13,291 bases of DNA from Candidatus Hydrogenedentota bacterium (GCA_022710255.1 JAKLHG010000041.1:1-13291), one strand, 5' to 3'; counted from the stretch's first letter, positions 5,388 through 12,880 are shown. Notes: generated by a model from the sequence alone, not told the origin. Program-made: numbers and translations.

Positions 5388-5515
5388 TAGTGAGTCTGGA
5401 TGTTGGGTGGAAAATGCCAACGCGGGCCCGAGAAACCCCCTGAAGGGAGTCTCTGCGGCGGGAAAGCGAGCCCCCCGGTTATGGCCCCGGCAAAACGGTA
5501 AGGATAGCGTTCTCG
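5388..5515 (+). promoter_or_regulatory. GC-rich structured leader of the transglycosylase gene
   Basis: About 130 untranslated nt, strongly G+C-rich, with several local helices: GTTGG/CCAAC (5402-5406/5417-5421); GAGA/TCTC (5430-5433/5450-5453) enclosing CCC-TGAA-GGG (5438-5447); and CCGG/CCGG (5475-5478/5487-5490). The ribosome site AAGGA lies at 5500-5504. Riboswitches for c-di-AMP (ydaO-yuaA) often precede wall-hydrolase genes, but the conserved GAAUCCG...CAGCUAACC part is absent here, so no class is assigned. Confidence 0.4.
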
Positions 5516-7843
5516 GTGAAAAGCAAAGCCAGCGTATGCTGTTTCAAACCGCGTAAACAAAACCCTTTTGGATGGCCGACAGGCGGGGTCGGGTCGCTGA
5601 TGATTATTCTGGCGTTTGCCGGCTGTGCCCATAACACGCAGCAAACAGGCCGTTTTGAAATGCACACTCCCAAAGCACCTGTAGCGCAGGAGCCCGTAGA
5701 GGAGGGGCCCAAGGATGTGCCCCGACTGCTGCAGGAAGCGGAAGCCGAGCTGCAAAAGGCCAACGAAGCCCAGGAAAATGGGGATTTTGACACGGCATTC
5801 GAACATTATCAGCGCATGCTTAAACTGCTGCTGGAAGCGGACTTGGACCCGGCATTGTATTACGGAGCCAGCGGCAGATTTGAGGAGATTCTACGGTTTT
5901 ACCTGGAACACGCGCATCTCTATCATAACCCCGAACGGCGGGTGGGCGCTTCCAGCACCGGGGTTTATAACGACATTCGGATACCCTTACCTCTGCCTCA
6001 GCCGGTTCTGGATGAAATCGCCGAACTTCAAAACAAATATCCTGATACTTTTCAGCGCGGTTTGAATCGAAGTTCCCGGTACATGCCTTATATACGGGAT
6101 GAATTCCGGACGTCGGGATTACCTGAGGACCTGGCGTGGCTGGCCATGGCGGAAAGCATGTTCCGGCCGAAGGCGGTATCCCCCGCGGGCGCGGGCGGCA
6201 TGTGGCAGTTCATGCGCGCCACGGGCCGCCGGTATAACCTGCGGATGGACAGTTATGTGGACGAACGTTACAACTGGCATAGCGCCACCCGGGCGGCGGC
6301 AGAGTACTTAAAATCACTGTACACTTTTTTTAACGGGGACTGGGCCCTGGCGGTAACAGCATACAATATGGGCGAAGGCGGCCTGGACCGCGCAATCACC
6401 GCCAATGGCGGACAGCGTGATTTCTGGTCGCTCATAGCCACACCGCCCGCCTCCGACCGTATTAAACAGGAGTCAAAAAAATATTATCCCAGGCTGCTTG
6501 CCTATATGATCGTAGCCAATGCGCCGGAACAATACGGTTTCTCACTATCCCCCGAACCTTATGAAGATGTAAAACGCATGCCGGTGCGGGGCAGCTACTC
6601 CTTGGCGGCCCTGGATAAGGCTATGGGGTTGTCCCAGGGCACGCTGGCAGCCTTGAATCCCGATTTGGTGCAGGAAACGACTCCTCCCCACGGAGAATAC
6701 ACGGTTGCCGTTCCCACGGATAAAACGGGACAATTCCTGGCCGCGTTGGAATCGGTCAAGACCGTCCCGGTACCGGCCGCTCGTCCGACCCTGCTCGCGG
6801 CGTCATCCGGCACCGCCACACACCGCGTACGGCGGGGGGAAACCATCTCTCAGATTGCGGATTGCTACCGGGTAGACCAAAAAGAACTGATGCGCGTAAA
6901 CCATATCCGGAATGCAAGGTCGCTGCAGCCGAACCAGGTACTGCAGATTCCCGGTTCCGGCACGGGGCGGGGCGGTCCGGAAGTAGCGTCCGCTGAAAAT
7001 CCCTCTCCTGCCGGAAAAGCTGCTGACAAATCGGAGTCATCCCCACCCGCTCGAAAGGGAAATGGAGAGCCGGCGGGGGCTACCCATACCGTCCGGAAGG
7101 GAGAAACGTTGTCGGGTATCGCCGGCAAGTATCACCTCAAGCTGGCCGATCTCCAGAAACTAAACCAGATTAAGTCCTCTGATTGCATCCATGTGGGGCA
7201 AGTATTGCAACTGGGCGGCACCGTACAGCCGACGCAGGAGGCCGCGCCCCCGTCTTCCTATCACGTGGTAAAGCCCGGAGAATACCCCGGCATCATCGCC
7301 AACCTCTATGATATGTCCACCAAGGACTTGTTATCTCTCAATAAGCTGACCCCCCAGTCAGTTATCCGCGCAGGCGACCGCCTGTTGGTAACTGCAAATA
7401 ATTCCGGCGCGGGCAAGGTGGCGCAAACGACAGCACGGGCGAAAGAAACCCCGGACAAGAAGGCTTCCTCCGGTAAACCGGAAGAGTTGGTCCATAAAGT
7501 AGCTGCAGGCGAAACAGCCGGTTCCATTGCCACCCGTTACAATATCAAAACAAACGAACTGCTGGCCTCCAACAATCTCACGGCAAAATCCATTCTGCGG
7601 GTCGGACAGAAATTAACCATTAAAAAAGGGGCAGCAACGTCGGCAGACGAGGCGCGGGAAGATACGATACAAGTGTCCCAGGCACAACAGAAAAAGGTGG
7701 TGCACACCGTCACCAAGGGACAAAATCCTTCCTCCATCGCGCGGCACTACGGGGTCAAGGTGGGCGACCTGTTCAAATGGAACAACTGGTCCGATAGCCA
7801 TGTGCTTAAAGTCGGGGATGAGGTATCCATTTACCAGGACTGA
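5516..7843 (+). CDS. MltD-like membrane-bound lytic murein transglycosylase, SLT domain plus five LysM repeats
   Basis: A 775-residue envelope lipoprotein that would cleave the glycan strands of peptidoglycan (family 1 lytic transglycosylase, MltD type). It starts at GTG 5516, with AAGGA 11 nt upstream. A basic N-terminus and hydrophobic stretch end in LAFAGC, a lipobox with acylated Cys37. A Glu/Ala-rich helical linker (about 65-130) leads to the SLT domain (about 190-330). This carries MAESMFRPKAVSPAGAGGMW with catalytic Glu213, WQFMRATG, and TAYNMGEGGLDRAI. A degenerate LysM-like part (about 353-400) is followed by five clear LysM repeats at about 435-478, 523-566, 582-625, 659-702 and 729-773, joined by Pro/Ala/Ser/Lys-rich linkers. 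E. coli MltD has fewer repeats. The LysM array should bind GlcNAc chains of peptidoglycan. The unit is monocistronic, with its own promoter at 5352-5380. Confidence 0.95.
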   Translation: MKSKASVCCFKPRKQNPFGWPTGGVGSLMIILAFAGCAHNTQQTGRFEMHTPKAPVAQEPVEEGPKDVPRLLQEAEAELQKANEAQENGDFDTAFEHYQRMLKLLLEADLDPALYYGASGRFEEILRFYLEHAHLYHNPERRVGASSTGVYNDIRIPLPLPQPVLDEIAELQNKYPDTFQRGLNRSSRYMPYIRDEFRTSGLPEDLAWLAMAESMFRPKAVSPAGAGGMWQFMRATGRRYNLRMDSYVDERYNWHSATRAAAEYLKSLYTFFNGDWALAVTAYNMGEGGLDRAITANGGQRDFWSLIATPPASDRIKQESKKYYPRLLAYMIVANAPEQYGFSLSPEPYEDVKRMPVRGSYSLAALDKAMGLSQGTLAALNPDLVQETTPPHGEYTVAVPTDKTGQFLAALESVKTVPVPAARPTLLAASSGTATHRVRRGETISQIADCYRVDQKELMRVNHIRNARSLQPNQVLQIPGSGTGRGGPEVASAENPSPAGKAADKSESSPPARKGNGEPAGATHTVRKGETLSGIAGKYHLKLADLQKLNQIKSSDCIHVGQVLQLGGTVQPTQEAAPPSSYHVVKPGEYPGIIANLYDMSTKDLLSLNKLTPQSVIRAGDRLLVTANNSGAGKVAQTTARAKETPDKKASSGKPEELVHKVAAGETAGSIATRYNIKTNELLASNNLTAKSILRVGQKLTIKKGAATSADEAREDTIQVSQAQQKKVVHTVTKGQNPSSIARHYGVKVGDLFKWNNWSDSHVLKVGDEVSIYQD

Positions 7844-7858
7844 CATCGGTTACCTGAC

Positions 7859-7897
7859 AGACCTGCTACGTATTCAGGGGTCTCTTCCTGTTTTCTC
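7859..7897 (+). terminator. Weak terminator candidate after the transglycosylase gene
   Basis: AGACC (7859-7863) pairs with GGTCT (7879-7883), extendable by TG/CA across a two-base bulge, and a pyrimidine-rich tail with TTTTCTC follows. It begins 15 bp after the stop at 7843. The hairpin is short, so this is tentative. Confidence 0.35.
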
Positions 7898-8302
7898 ACG
7901 GTGCGGTACGAATCAATACAGGACCGGAGCCCAAAAGATTTCCGGAGTCTATGTGTTACCGCATCGAAATCTCGCCTTCGGAAGAACGATGATGGGCGTC
8001 GGAGTGTTCTGCAGCGTTCGAAGGTATGCGCAAAACCCGTGCTGGATTTTATTTGCCTATCCTCCTTATCATTTTGAATTTCATATAAATCTTAGCAATG
8101 TGCCAGCCCTGAAAATCTGGGGGCGGGATACATTTAAAATGATAAGTCTATTGATTTCATTGTGTTATAGTAATTGCGGTAGGGCTTAACGATATTTAAG
8201 TACCAAATAGGGCCTTCCATGGTATATATGTTTTGGGATGTTTCGTATGTGTTCCACAACATGCCGACGATAAAAAAGTTTAAGCGGATACGCTATTTGG
8301 TG
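7898..8302. other. Non-coding, AT-rich interval with one long inverted repeat
   Basis: No ORF in this 400-bp stretch has protein-like composition together with a start and ribosome site. The only conspicuous structure is the 15-bp inverted repeat at 8065-8146, listed separately. Its 3' part (8190-8302) is AT-rich and leads into a -10-like TATTAT at 8303-8308, the probable promoter of the secreted-protein gene (the -35 TTTAAG at 8279-8284 is poor). Confidence 0.4.
8065..8146. repeat. 15-bp inverted repeat with a 52-bp interior
   Basis: CTTATCATTTTGAAT (8065-8079) and ATTTAAAATGATAAG (8132-8146) are reverse complements at 14 of 15 positions. The first 11 bp are perfect, and the one mismatch would be a G-U pair in RNA. 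The interior is not coding and contains smaller GCC/GGC pairings. It could be a cruciform or regulator site, a structured RNA, or the footprint of a miniature element, but no direct duplication flanks the arms. Confidence 0.5.
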
Positions 8303-8327
8303 TATTATAAAACGCTGTGTGTTGGAG

Positions 8328-8452
8328 TTACCCGTATGTGGTCATAACGCTTGGAACGCTTTGTGTGCAGGCAGTGTTCCGTGTGGTATCGCCGGGATGT
8401 GCTCAGTCCCGGCCAATGGTTTGCAACAAAGGATATCGTGTGTGACGGGTAA
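8328..8452 (+). promoter_or_regulatory. Multi-helix leader RNA of the secreted EF-hand-like protein
   Basis: The 5' untranslated region forms a closed fold by inspection. P1 is TTACCCGT (8328-8335) with ACGGGTAA (8445-8452), a perfect 8 bp. P2 is GGAACGCT (8353-8360) with AGTGTTCC (8373-8380), 8 bp with one G-U. P3 is GGTATC (8385-8390) with GATATC (8432-8437), 6 bp with one G-U. Stacked directly on P3 is P4, GCCGGGA (8391-8397) with TCCCGGC (8407-8413), a perfect 7 bp. The helices are mutually compatible (nested or adjacent). A -10-like TATTAT at 8303-8308 would start transcription just before P1. No known riboswitch consensus was recognised. Confidence 0.45.
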
Positions 8453-8504
8453 GCATGTTTTGTTTCTTGGGTTTTCACTATCAACAAAGAAGGATGCAAC
8501 CACC

Positions 8505-9632
8505 ATGAAAAGAAAATGTATAGTAATGGGGCTTCTCGTCATTGCCTTATCATCAATGGCTTTTGCCGAGCATACCCCGGTGCCGGACTTGGATTCCTGC
8601 CCAGCAACTGCAGATGAATATGGCACTCCCATTGCATGGAATTTCGTTCCGCTCCCGCTATTTAATATTAATGTATTGGGCAGCACGGTGAATTTTACGC
8701 CCATTGCGGGACTGGTTGACTTTTGCGCCTATGCCGACATCGTATTTTGTTCACTGAATCCGATTGCAGGCATTGTTCCGGAAGTATTGCAGTTCGCAAG
8801 CCTGGTGCAATGTCTCACGATGGACATCAATGGACCGCTCAACCTTGAAGCGGAGATACCTGTTGCCGGAAATGGCATACCGGACGGTTCTTATGAACTG
8901 GGTATCCTGGCCGCCCTGTATAATGCAGGGGATGCGGAGGTGATAGCGGCGTATCAGGCCAATTACCAGGTAATCAAGGACTTGATTGTGGATGCCCTGG
9001 CTGCCTATGAAATGGAAATGAAAGATAAGGATATACGGAGTCTTGTCCAGCAAACCGCGCCCTATCTGGTAAGGTCGCTAACCGCTATTCTTGCTGGCTT
9101 TACCACGCTGGGGGATACTCAAACGAATGCCGCACTGGACCAGTTGCTATTGTTGCTGGCGCAAATTGGCATCACGCCCCCCGATGGCGGTATTGAAGCC
9201 ATTACCACGGGTATTCCCCGGCTCGGCCCCGAAGGCGATGCTGACAACGGCGGCGCCACCAACCGCCGGGAGTATGAGTATTATGTGACCGAACTCGGCT
9301 ATACTGCCGCCGAATATGTGGCAGCCGCTCTCGACCCATTGCAGGAACCACCCTTAGAAGAAGGTGAAGGGGAACCTGTGGAAGGTGAAGTTGTTGAAGG
9401 CGAGGTTGTCGAGGGCGAAAGCGGAGAAGATGTTCCCCATCCGGCGGACCTCAATGTTGATTGGAGCATCGTGATGTCCGAAGCGATTGCGTATCTCTCG
9501 GGTTGGCAGGGGGGTATCTACCCCATGACCAATGCCATACGCGCCGCCTTTATCTGGCAGAATGGGCAACACTATGCGTACGACCCACAGGCGGCTCCAC
9601 CGATGTGCTGGATACTGGCGCCGCTAAAATAA
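8505..9632 (+). CDS. Secreted protein with EGE-rich linker and EF-hand/dockerin-like C-terminal module; function unknown
   Basis: A 375-residue exported protein. The start is the ATG at 8505, chosen because AAGGA lies 10 nt upstream and the N-terminus MKRKCIVMGLLVIALSSMAFA is a typical Sec signal peptide (cleavage likely after Ala21). The frame is open further upstream, but that part codes no signal-like start. The mature N-terminal region (about 22-235) has many Ala/Leu/Ile, four to five Cys, and no family I recognise. At 245-256, D-A-D-N-G-G-A-T-N-R-R-E fits a Ca2+-binding EF/thrombospondin-3-like loop. An acidic Glu-Gly linker with Val/Pro (about 285-308) follows. Then 315-326, D-L-N-V-D-W-S-I-V-M-S-E, is a second EF-type loop, continuing as AIAYLSGWQGG...AIRAAFIWQNG...PPMCWIL. 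Such tails resemble dockerin-like modules of Hydrogenedentota/Lentisphaerae proteins. It probably acts outside the cytoplasm. Confidence 0.85.
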   Translation: MKRKCIVMGLLVIALSSMAFAEHTPVPDLDSCPATADEYGTPIAWNFVPLPLFNINVLGSTVNFTPIAGLVDFCAYADIVFCSLNPIAGIVPEVLQFASLVQCLTMDINGPLNLEAEIPVAGNGIPDGSYELGILAALYNAGDAEVIAAYQANYQVIKDLIVDALAAYEMEMKDKDIRSLVQQTAPYLVRSLTAILAGFTTLGDTQTNAALDQLLLLLAQIGITPPDGGIEAITTGIPRLGPEGDADNGGATNRREYEYYVTELGYTAAEYVAAALDPLQEPPLEEGEGEPVEGEVVEGEVVEGESGEDVPHPADLNVDWSIVMSEAIAYLSGWQGGIYPMTNAIRAAFIWQNGQHYAYDPQAAPPMCWILAPLK

Positions 9633-9818
9633 GGGGTGCGTGCGGATTTTTGACTTCCCTATACGATGAAGAGAATGACATGTTGTTCTCGCTTCAGGCC
9701 GCAGTAAGCGCCCAGATTCCGGGGCTTTGCTGAAACGCCGCGAGCGGGAACAACTTTTTTTTTCCGGGACCGAGGTTGACTTTCAGGGATTCCCGGACAA
9801 CAATGCAGGATCCCATGC
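9633..9818 (+). other. Leader of the DUF6259-type gene with T-run and small inverted repeat
   Basis: This 186-bp gap holds a run of nine T (9755-9763) after a poor GC hairpin (CCG-CGAG-CGG, 9738-9747). It could weakly terminate the preceding gene. An inverted repeat, TCCGGGA (9763-9769) and TCCCGGA (9791-9797), follows just upstream of the AGGA ribosome site (9807-9810). No convincing promoter was found, so co-transcription with the upstream gene is possible. Confidence 0.3.
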
Positions 9819-12248
9819 ATGAAAAACCTTTCTAACGCGGGCGGTGCCCGCAACCCAAGAAAAACAACAACATCTGAGCAAAAAATGGGACTGCCTCCGG
9901 CGCACGCCAAAACCATGAGCGAAATACTTAACCCTGAATCGCGCCGGAGGCTGTCCCGGATTTTTTGCGGGCGTGGGGTACAGGGCCGAAAAAATGTGGG
10001 ACCGTTTCCCCGTCTCCTTACATGGGCAATAGTCACTATAATCTCGTTTTCCTGTGCCGTCGCGTTGGGAACATCCCTGGAGGCGCCGGAATTTCTCCTG
10101 GAATTCGATAACCAGCAGGGGCAGCTGGTCCGGTTATTTGACAAGAGCGCGGGCCATGAGCACATCGCCCCTGATGTTGCCGGGGACTTGTGGGTGGTGG
10201 AACTTCCGGAAAACGCCGGGGGTGTGTTGCGCCCTTCGGACGCCAAGACATTTGCCGTACAAGCATCAGAACCGGCACACGTTCTGCTTTCCTGGAGCGC
10301 CTTCGGGCGGGAAAGCATGCCGAATCTTTCAGTGGAAATCTCCGTCTCTTATGATGCCGAACAGTATGCCGGTTGTTGGGATATTGTTATTCGCGGGTTG
10401 GAGAAAACGGTACCGGCGGTGGTCCGTTTTCCCCGGATTCCCCATATAGCGAAACAGGAATCCGAGGCACTTGCTGTGCCCTTTTGGATGGGCGAAAAAA
10501 CGAAACGAGCGCGAGAGTACCTGTCTCCGGCCGAAGGTCCGGCACGGCGCAGTGAATTCCCCTATCCCGGCTTGTTGTCACTGCAATGCATGGCCTTTTA
10601 CCGGGAAGGCGGTCCCGGATTGTATATTGCCGCGGATGATATCAAGGCGCACAGCAAGAGTTTCGCCGTTTTTGGCGACGGGAAAGAAGGACTTGGCCTG
10701 GAAGTCTGCCATTTTCCCGGCGCGGACGTCCTTGTGGAATCTACCTATACGCCCGGGTATAACGTGATGGTCGGAGTGTTTCAGGGGGACTGGATCACGG
10801 CTGCGGAACGGTACCGCAACTGGGCGTTGAAGCAACCCTGGGCTCAGGCGAGCCGCCTCAAACAAGGCAGTACGCCCGACTGGGTAATGAACACCGGATT
10901 CTGGGTCTGGAACCGGGGCGTCTCCGAGGGGGTACTACCCCCGGCAGCCGTCATGCAAGCCTACCTCGGCGTGCCGGTCAGCGTATTCTGGCACTGGTGG
11001 CACGGTTGTGCCTACGACGTGGGTTTCCCGGAGTATCTGCCGCCACGGGAGGGTACAGCGGCTTTCCGCAAGGCGGTGCGCACGGCACGGAACCAGGGCT
11101 TGAATACCATTGTATACATGAACCAACGGCTTTGGGGCATGACAACGGACAGCTGGGCCGCTGAAAACGCCGAACGATATGCGGTCAAAAAATCGGACGG
11201 GACGGTGCAGCCGGAAGTGTATAACACCTTCACGAAAGCGCCGAACGCCTCCATGTGCATGGGCACTGCCTTCTGGCGGAACAAGTATGCCGGTCTATCA
11301 GAATCAGTATTTAATGACTTGGGGGTCAGCGGCATCTACATGGACCAGGCATGTTCGAGCTTGGTCTGCTATGACGCGAACCACGAGCACGCGCCGGGCG
11401 GCGGCGATTACTGGATGAAAGGGTTTCACGCCCTGGAAGCCGACATCCGGAACCGTTGTCCCGGCATCGGCCTGGCCGGGGAAGGCTGCGGCGAGGCCTG
11501 GCTGCCCCGCCTCGATATGATGTTGAGCCTGCAGGTCAGCCGGGAACGGTTTATGGCGCCGGGTATCTGGGAACCCATTCCCTTCTTTCAGGCCGTGTAC
11601 CACGGCTATGCCGTTCTGTATGGCAACTATGCCTCGTTAACACGGCCCCCGTATGACCCACTGTGGCCGGCTGAGTTCGCGCCGGAACGTCCCCTGGAAC
11701 TGCTCGAGGAGAAATTCCGGTATCAATTCCGCCTGGAACAGGCCCGTTCTTTCGTATGGGGACAACAACCCTGCCTGGCCAATTTCAAAGCAGAACTGCT
11801 GACGGCGCGCGAAGCGGATATGCGGTATCTGCGGCAGCTGGCCCGGCTGCGACAACAGGCGCTGCCCTGGCTGCTGTACGGCACCTTTGTGCGTCCGCCA
11901 CGCATGGATATTCCCGATATGGAAGTGGACATGTCGCGGTTGTCCATTTATGCGGGCCAGCAGGAGGTCGTTCAGGAATTCCGGATGTCGGTGCCTCAGT
12001 ATCTTGCCGGCACCTGGCGGGATGACAAAGGCAACCTTGCCGTGGCTGTGGCCAATATCGCTGATGCGGACCAACCCCTCCACGTTACGCTGTCCCGAAG
12101 CGAACACGGGCTTCCGGAGCGTGGCACGGTGTACAAGATGCTTCCGGAGAGTCGCGCCGCCTGCATGCCGTTTGAAAACGGGGAAGCGACAGTAACGGAC
12201 ACCCTGCCCGGCGCGGGTGTCTGCCTCTATGAATTCCAATCGGAATGA
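9819..12248 (+). CDS. DUF6259-type glycoside hydrolase-like exported protein
   Basis: An 809-residue protein resembling the DUF6259 group: a beta-sandwich followed by a TIM barrel, related to retaining alpha-glycosidases, common in Verrucomicrobia, Lentisphaerae and Hydrogenedentota. ATG 9819 has AGGA 8 nt upstream. The first 65 residues are basic and polar, followed by a hydrophobic span (LLTWAIVTIISFSCAVALG, 66-84) that would act as a signal or anchor. Beta-rich N-domain is about 88-320. A GDWITAAERYRNWA hinge (323-336) leads into the barrel, with WHWWHGCAYDVGFPEYLPP (391-409) and NTIVYMNQRLW (429-439). Candidate catalytic residues are Asp509 in GIYMDQ at a strand end and Glu555/Glu559 in AGEGCGEAW. 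A small beta-sandwich C-domain is about 700-809. The substrate is unknown, presumably a polysaccharide or glycan. Assignment is from pattern memory, not a search. Confidence 0.8.
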   Translation: MKNLSNAGGARNPRKTTTSEQKMGLPPAHAKTMSEILNPESRRRLSRIFCGRGVQGRKNVGPFPRLLTWAIVTIISFSCAVALGTSLEAPEFLLEFDNQQGQLVRLFDKSAGHEHIAPDVAGDLWVVELPENAGGVLRPSDAKTFAVQASEPAHVLLSWSAFGRESMPNLSVEISVSYDAEQYAGCWDIVIRGLEKTVPAVVRFPRIPHIAKQESEALAVPFWMGEKTKRAREYLSPAEGPARRSEFPYPGLLSLQCMAFYREGGPGLYIAADDIKAHSKSFAVFGDGKEGLGLEVCHFPGADVLVESTYTPGYNVMVGVFQGDWITAAERYRNWALKQPWAQASRLKQGSTPDWVMNTGFWVWNRGVSEGVLPPAAVMQAYLGVPVSVFWHWWHGCAYDVGFPEYLPPREGTAAFRKAVRTARNQGLNTIVYMNQRLWGMTTDSWAAENAERYAVKKSDGTVQPEVYNTFTKAPNASMCMGTAFWRNKYAGLSESVFNDLGVSGIYMDQACSSLVCYDANHEHAPGGGDYWMKGFHALEADIRNRCPGIGLAGEGCGEAWLPRLDMMLSLQVSRERFMAPGIWEPIPFFQAVYHGYAVLYGNYASLTRPPYDPLWPAEFAPERPLELLEEKFRYQFRLEQARSFVWGQQPCLANFKAELLTAREADMRYLRQLARLRQQALPWLLYGTFVRPPRMDIPDMEVDMSRLSIYAGQQEVVQEFRMSVPQYLAGTWRDDKGNLAVAVANIADADQPLHVTLSRSEHGLPERGTVYKMLPESRAACMPFENGEATVTDTLPGAGVCLYEFQSE

Positions 12249-12262
12249 CCGTATGGCGGTCA
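12246..12262. terminator. Symmetrical hairpin containing both convergent stop codons
   Basis: TGACCG-TATGG-CGGTCA is a perfect 6-bp palindrome. Its left end is the TGA stop of the plus-strand glycosidase gene (12246-12248) and its right end is the TGA stop of the minus-strand redoxin gene (12260-12262). There is no T-run on either side, so it is at best a weak bidirectional terminator or RNA end-protecting stem. Confidence 0.35.
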
Positions 12263-12880
12263 GGGCGCGCGCTTGATGGTGCAGCCCCAGGCGGGCACAT
12301 GGGTCGGATTGACGGGAATATCGGTGAGTAGCGCTTCTATCGCGTAGGCGACATACGTCTTATCTCCCGGCCGCTCCGGAAGTATACGGTTATCGAACGC
12401 GCCCCGATAGGCGAGCTTGCCTTCCTTGTCGATGAGGAAGAAATCGGGCGTTACCAGAGCGCCTACGGCATCGGCATACTGGTTGCCCGGGTCACGGAGG
12501 ATGGGCTGAGGCAGATCCGCGATGTTTATATACTCCCGGATTTCCTGATCCGTAGTGTCATAGTGGGAATCAATGCCGAGAAATATCACGTTGTCATTGT
12601 CGGCATAAAAACGGACCAGGGCTGCCAGGTCCTGGTCTATGCCCCGTGAAAACGGACATTTGTGAGAACAGAACTCCAGTACAACAATTTTACCCCCATA
12701 TTGTTTCAGCCTATGAGTGTTGCCTTTACAATCCTGCAGGGAAAAGTCGGGCATGGCATCACCAACGACCACCACGCTAGGTATGCCGGAAAGGGCACCG
12801 CTCAGTTTCAGGCGCGCAACAACGCCGCCCGCAATTAAAACCACCATTAACACCGCGATGAGTACCAGCCATTTTTTCAT
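12260..12880 (-). CDS. Membrane-anchored redoxin (AhpC/TSA/thioredoxin-like) with CxxxC-P active site
   Basis: A 206-residue envelope thiol protein of the redoxin/AhpC-TSA fold. The ATG at 12880 is chosen over a GTG 18 bp upstream because AAGGA lies 9 nt before the ATG and overlaps the alternative start. A single N-terminal membrane segment (about 4-23) exports and anchors it. The domain opens with VGDAMPDFSLQD (39-50), followed by a beta strand and EFCSHKCPFSRG (69-80). The thiol pair Cys71/Cys75 is spaced CxxxCP, as in redoxins with an NHCP-type site rather than CxxC of ResA/TlpA. GIDSHYD (102-108) and the cis-Pro strand ALVTPDFFLIDKEGKLAYRG (141-160) follow. The C-terminus PAWGCTIKR (Cys200) matches a GC[ST]IK ending I associate with this family. 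The role is probably thiol oxidoreductase or peroxidase work on the outer face of the membrane. Its own promoter is at 12929-12957. Confidence 0.88.
   Translation of the reverse strand: MKKWLVLIAVLMVVLIAGGVVARLKLSGALSGIPSVVVVGDAMPDFSLQDCKGNTHRLKQYGGKIVVLEFCSHKCPFSRGIDQDLAALVRFYADNDNVIFLGIDSHYDTTDQEIREYINIADLPQPILRDPGNQYADAVGALVTPDFFLIDKEGKLAYRGAFDNRILPERPGDKTYVAYAIEALLTDIPVNPTHVPAWGCTIKRAP

Noticed and set aside
5388..5515. Cobalamin or c-di-AMP riboswitch
   Set aside because: A GGTGGAAAATGCC stretch recalls cobalamin elements, but GCCACTG and the B12 box are missing; the c-di-AMP GAAUCCG/CAGCUAACC part is also missing.
8049..8069. AAGGAGG on the minus strand, a perfect Shine-Dalgarno
   Set aside because: No ATG, GTG or TTG follows at a usable distance, and stop codons come soon in the nearest frames.
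7800..8189. 129-codon plus-strand frame starting inside the transglycosylase gene
   Set aside because: The start is within the upstream gene without a Shine-Dalgarno site, the product is Cys/Arg/Phe-rich without domain features, and it crosses the inverted repeat.
8319..8504. N-terminal extension of the secreted protein to an upstream start at 8319
   Set aside because: The ATG at 8505 has a good Shine-Dalgarno site and begins a textbook signal peptide. The upstream part would bury that signal and overlaps the structured leader.
9650..9678. TTGACT promoter upstream of the DUF6259-type gene
   Set aside because: No acceptable -10 hexamer occurs at 16-18 bp. A second TTGACT at 9776-9781 would start transcription inside the ribosome site.
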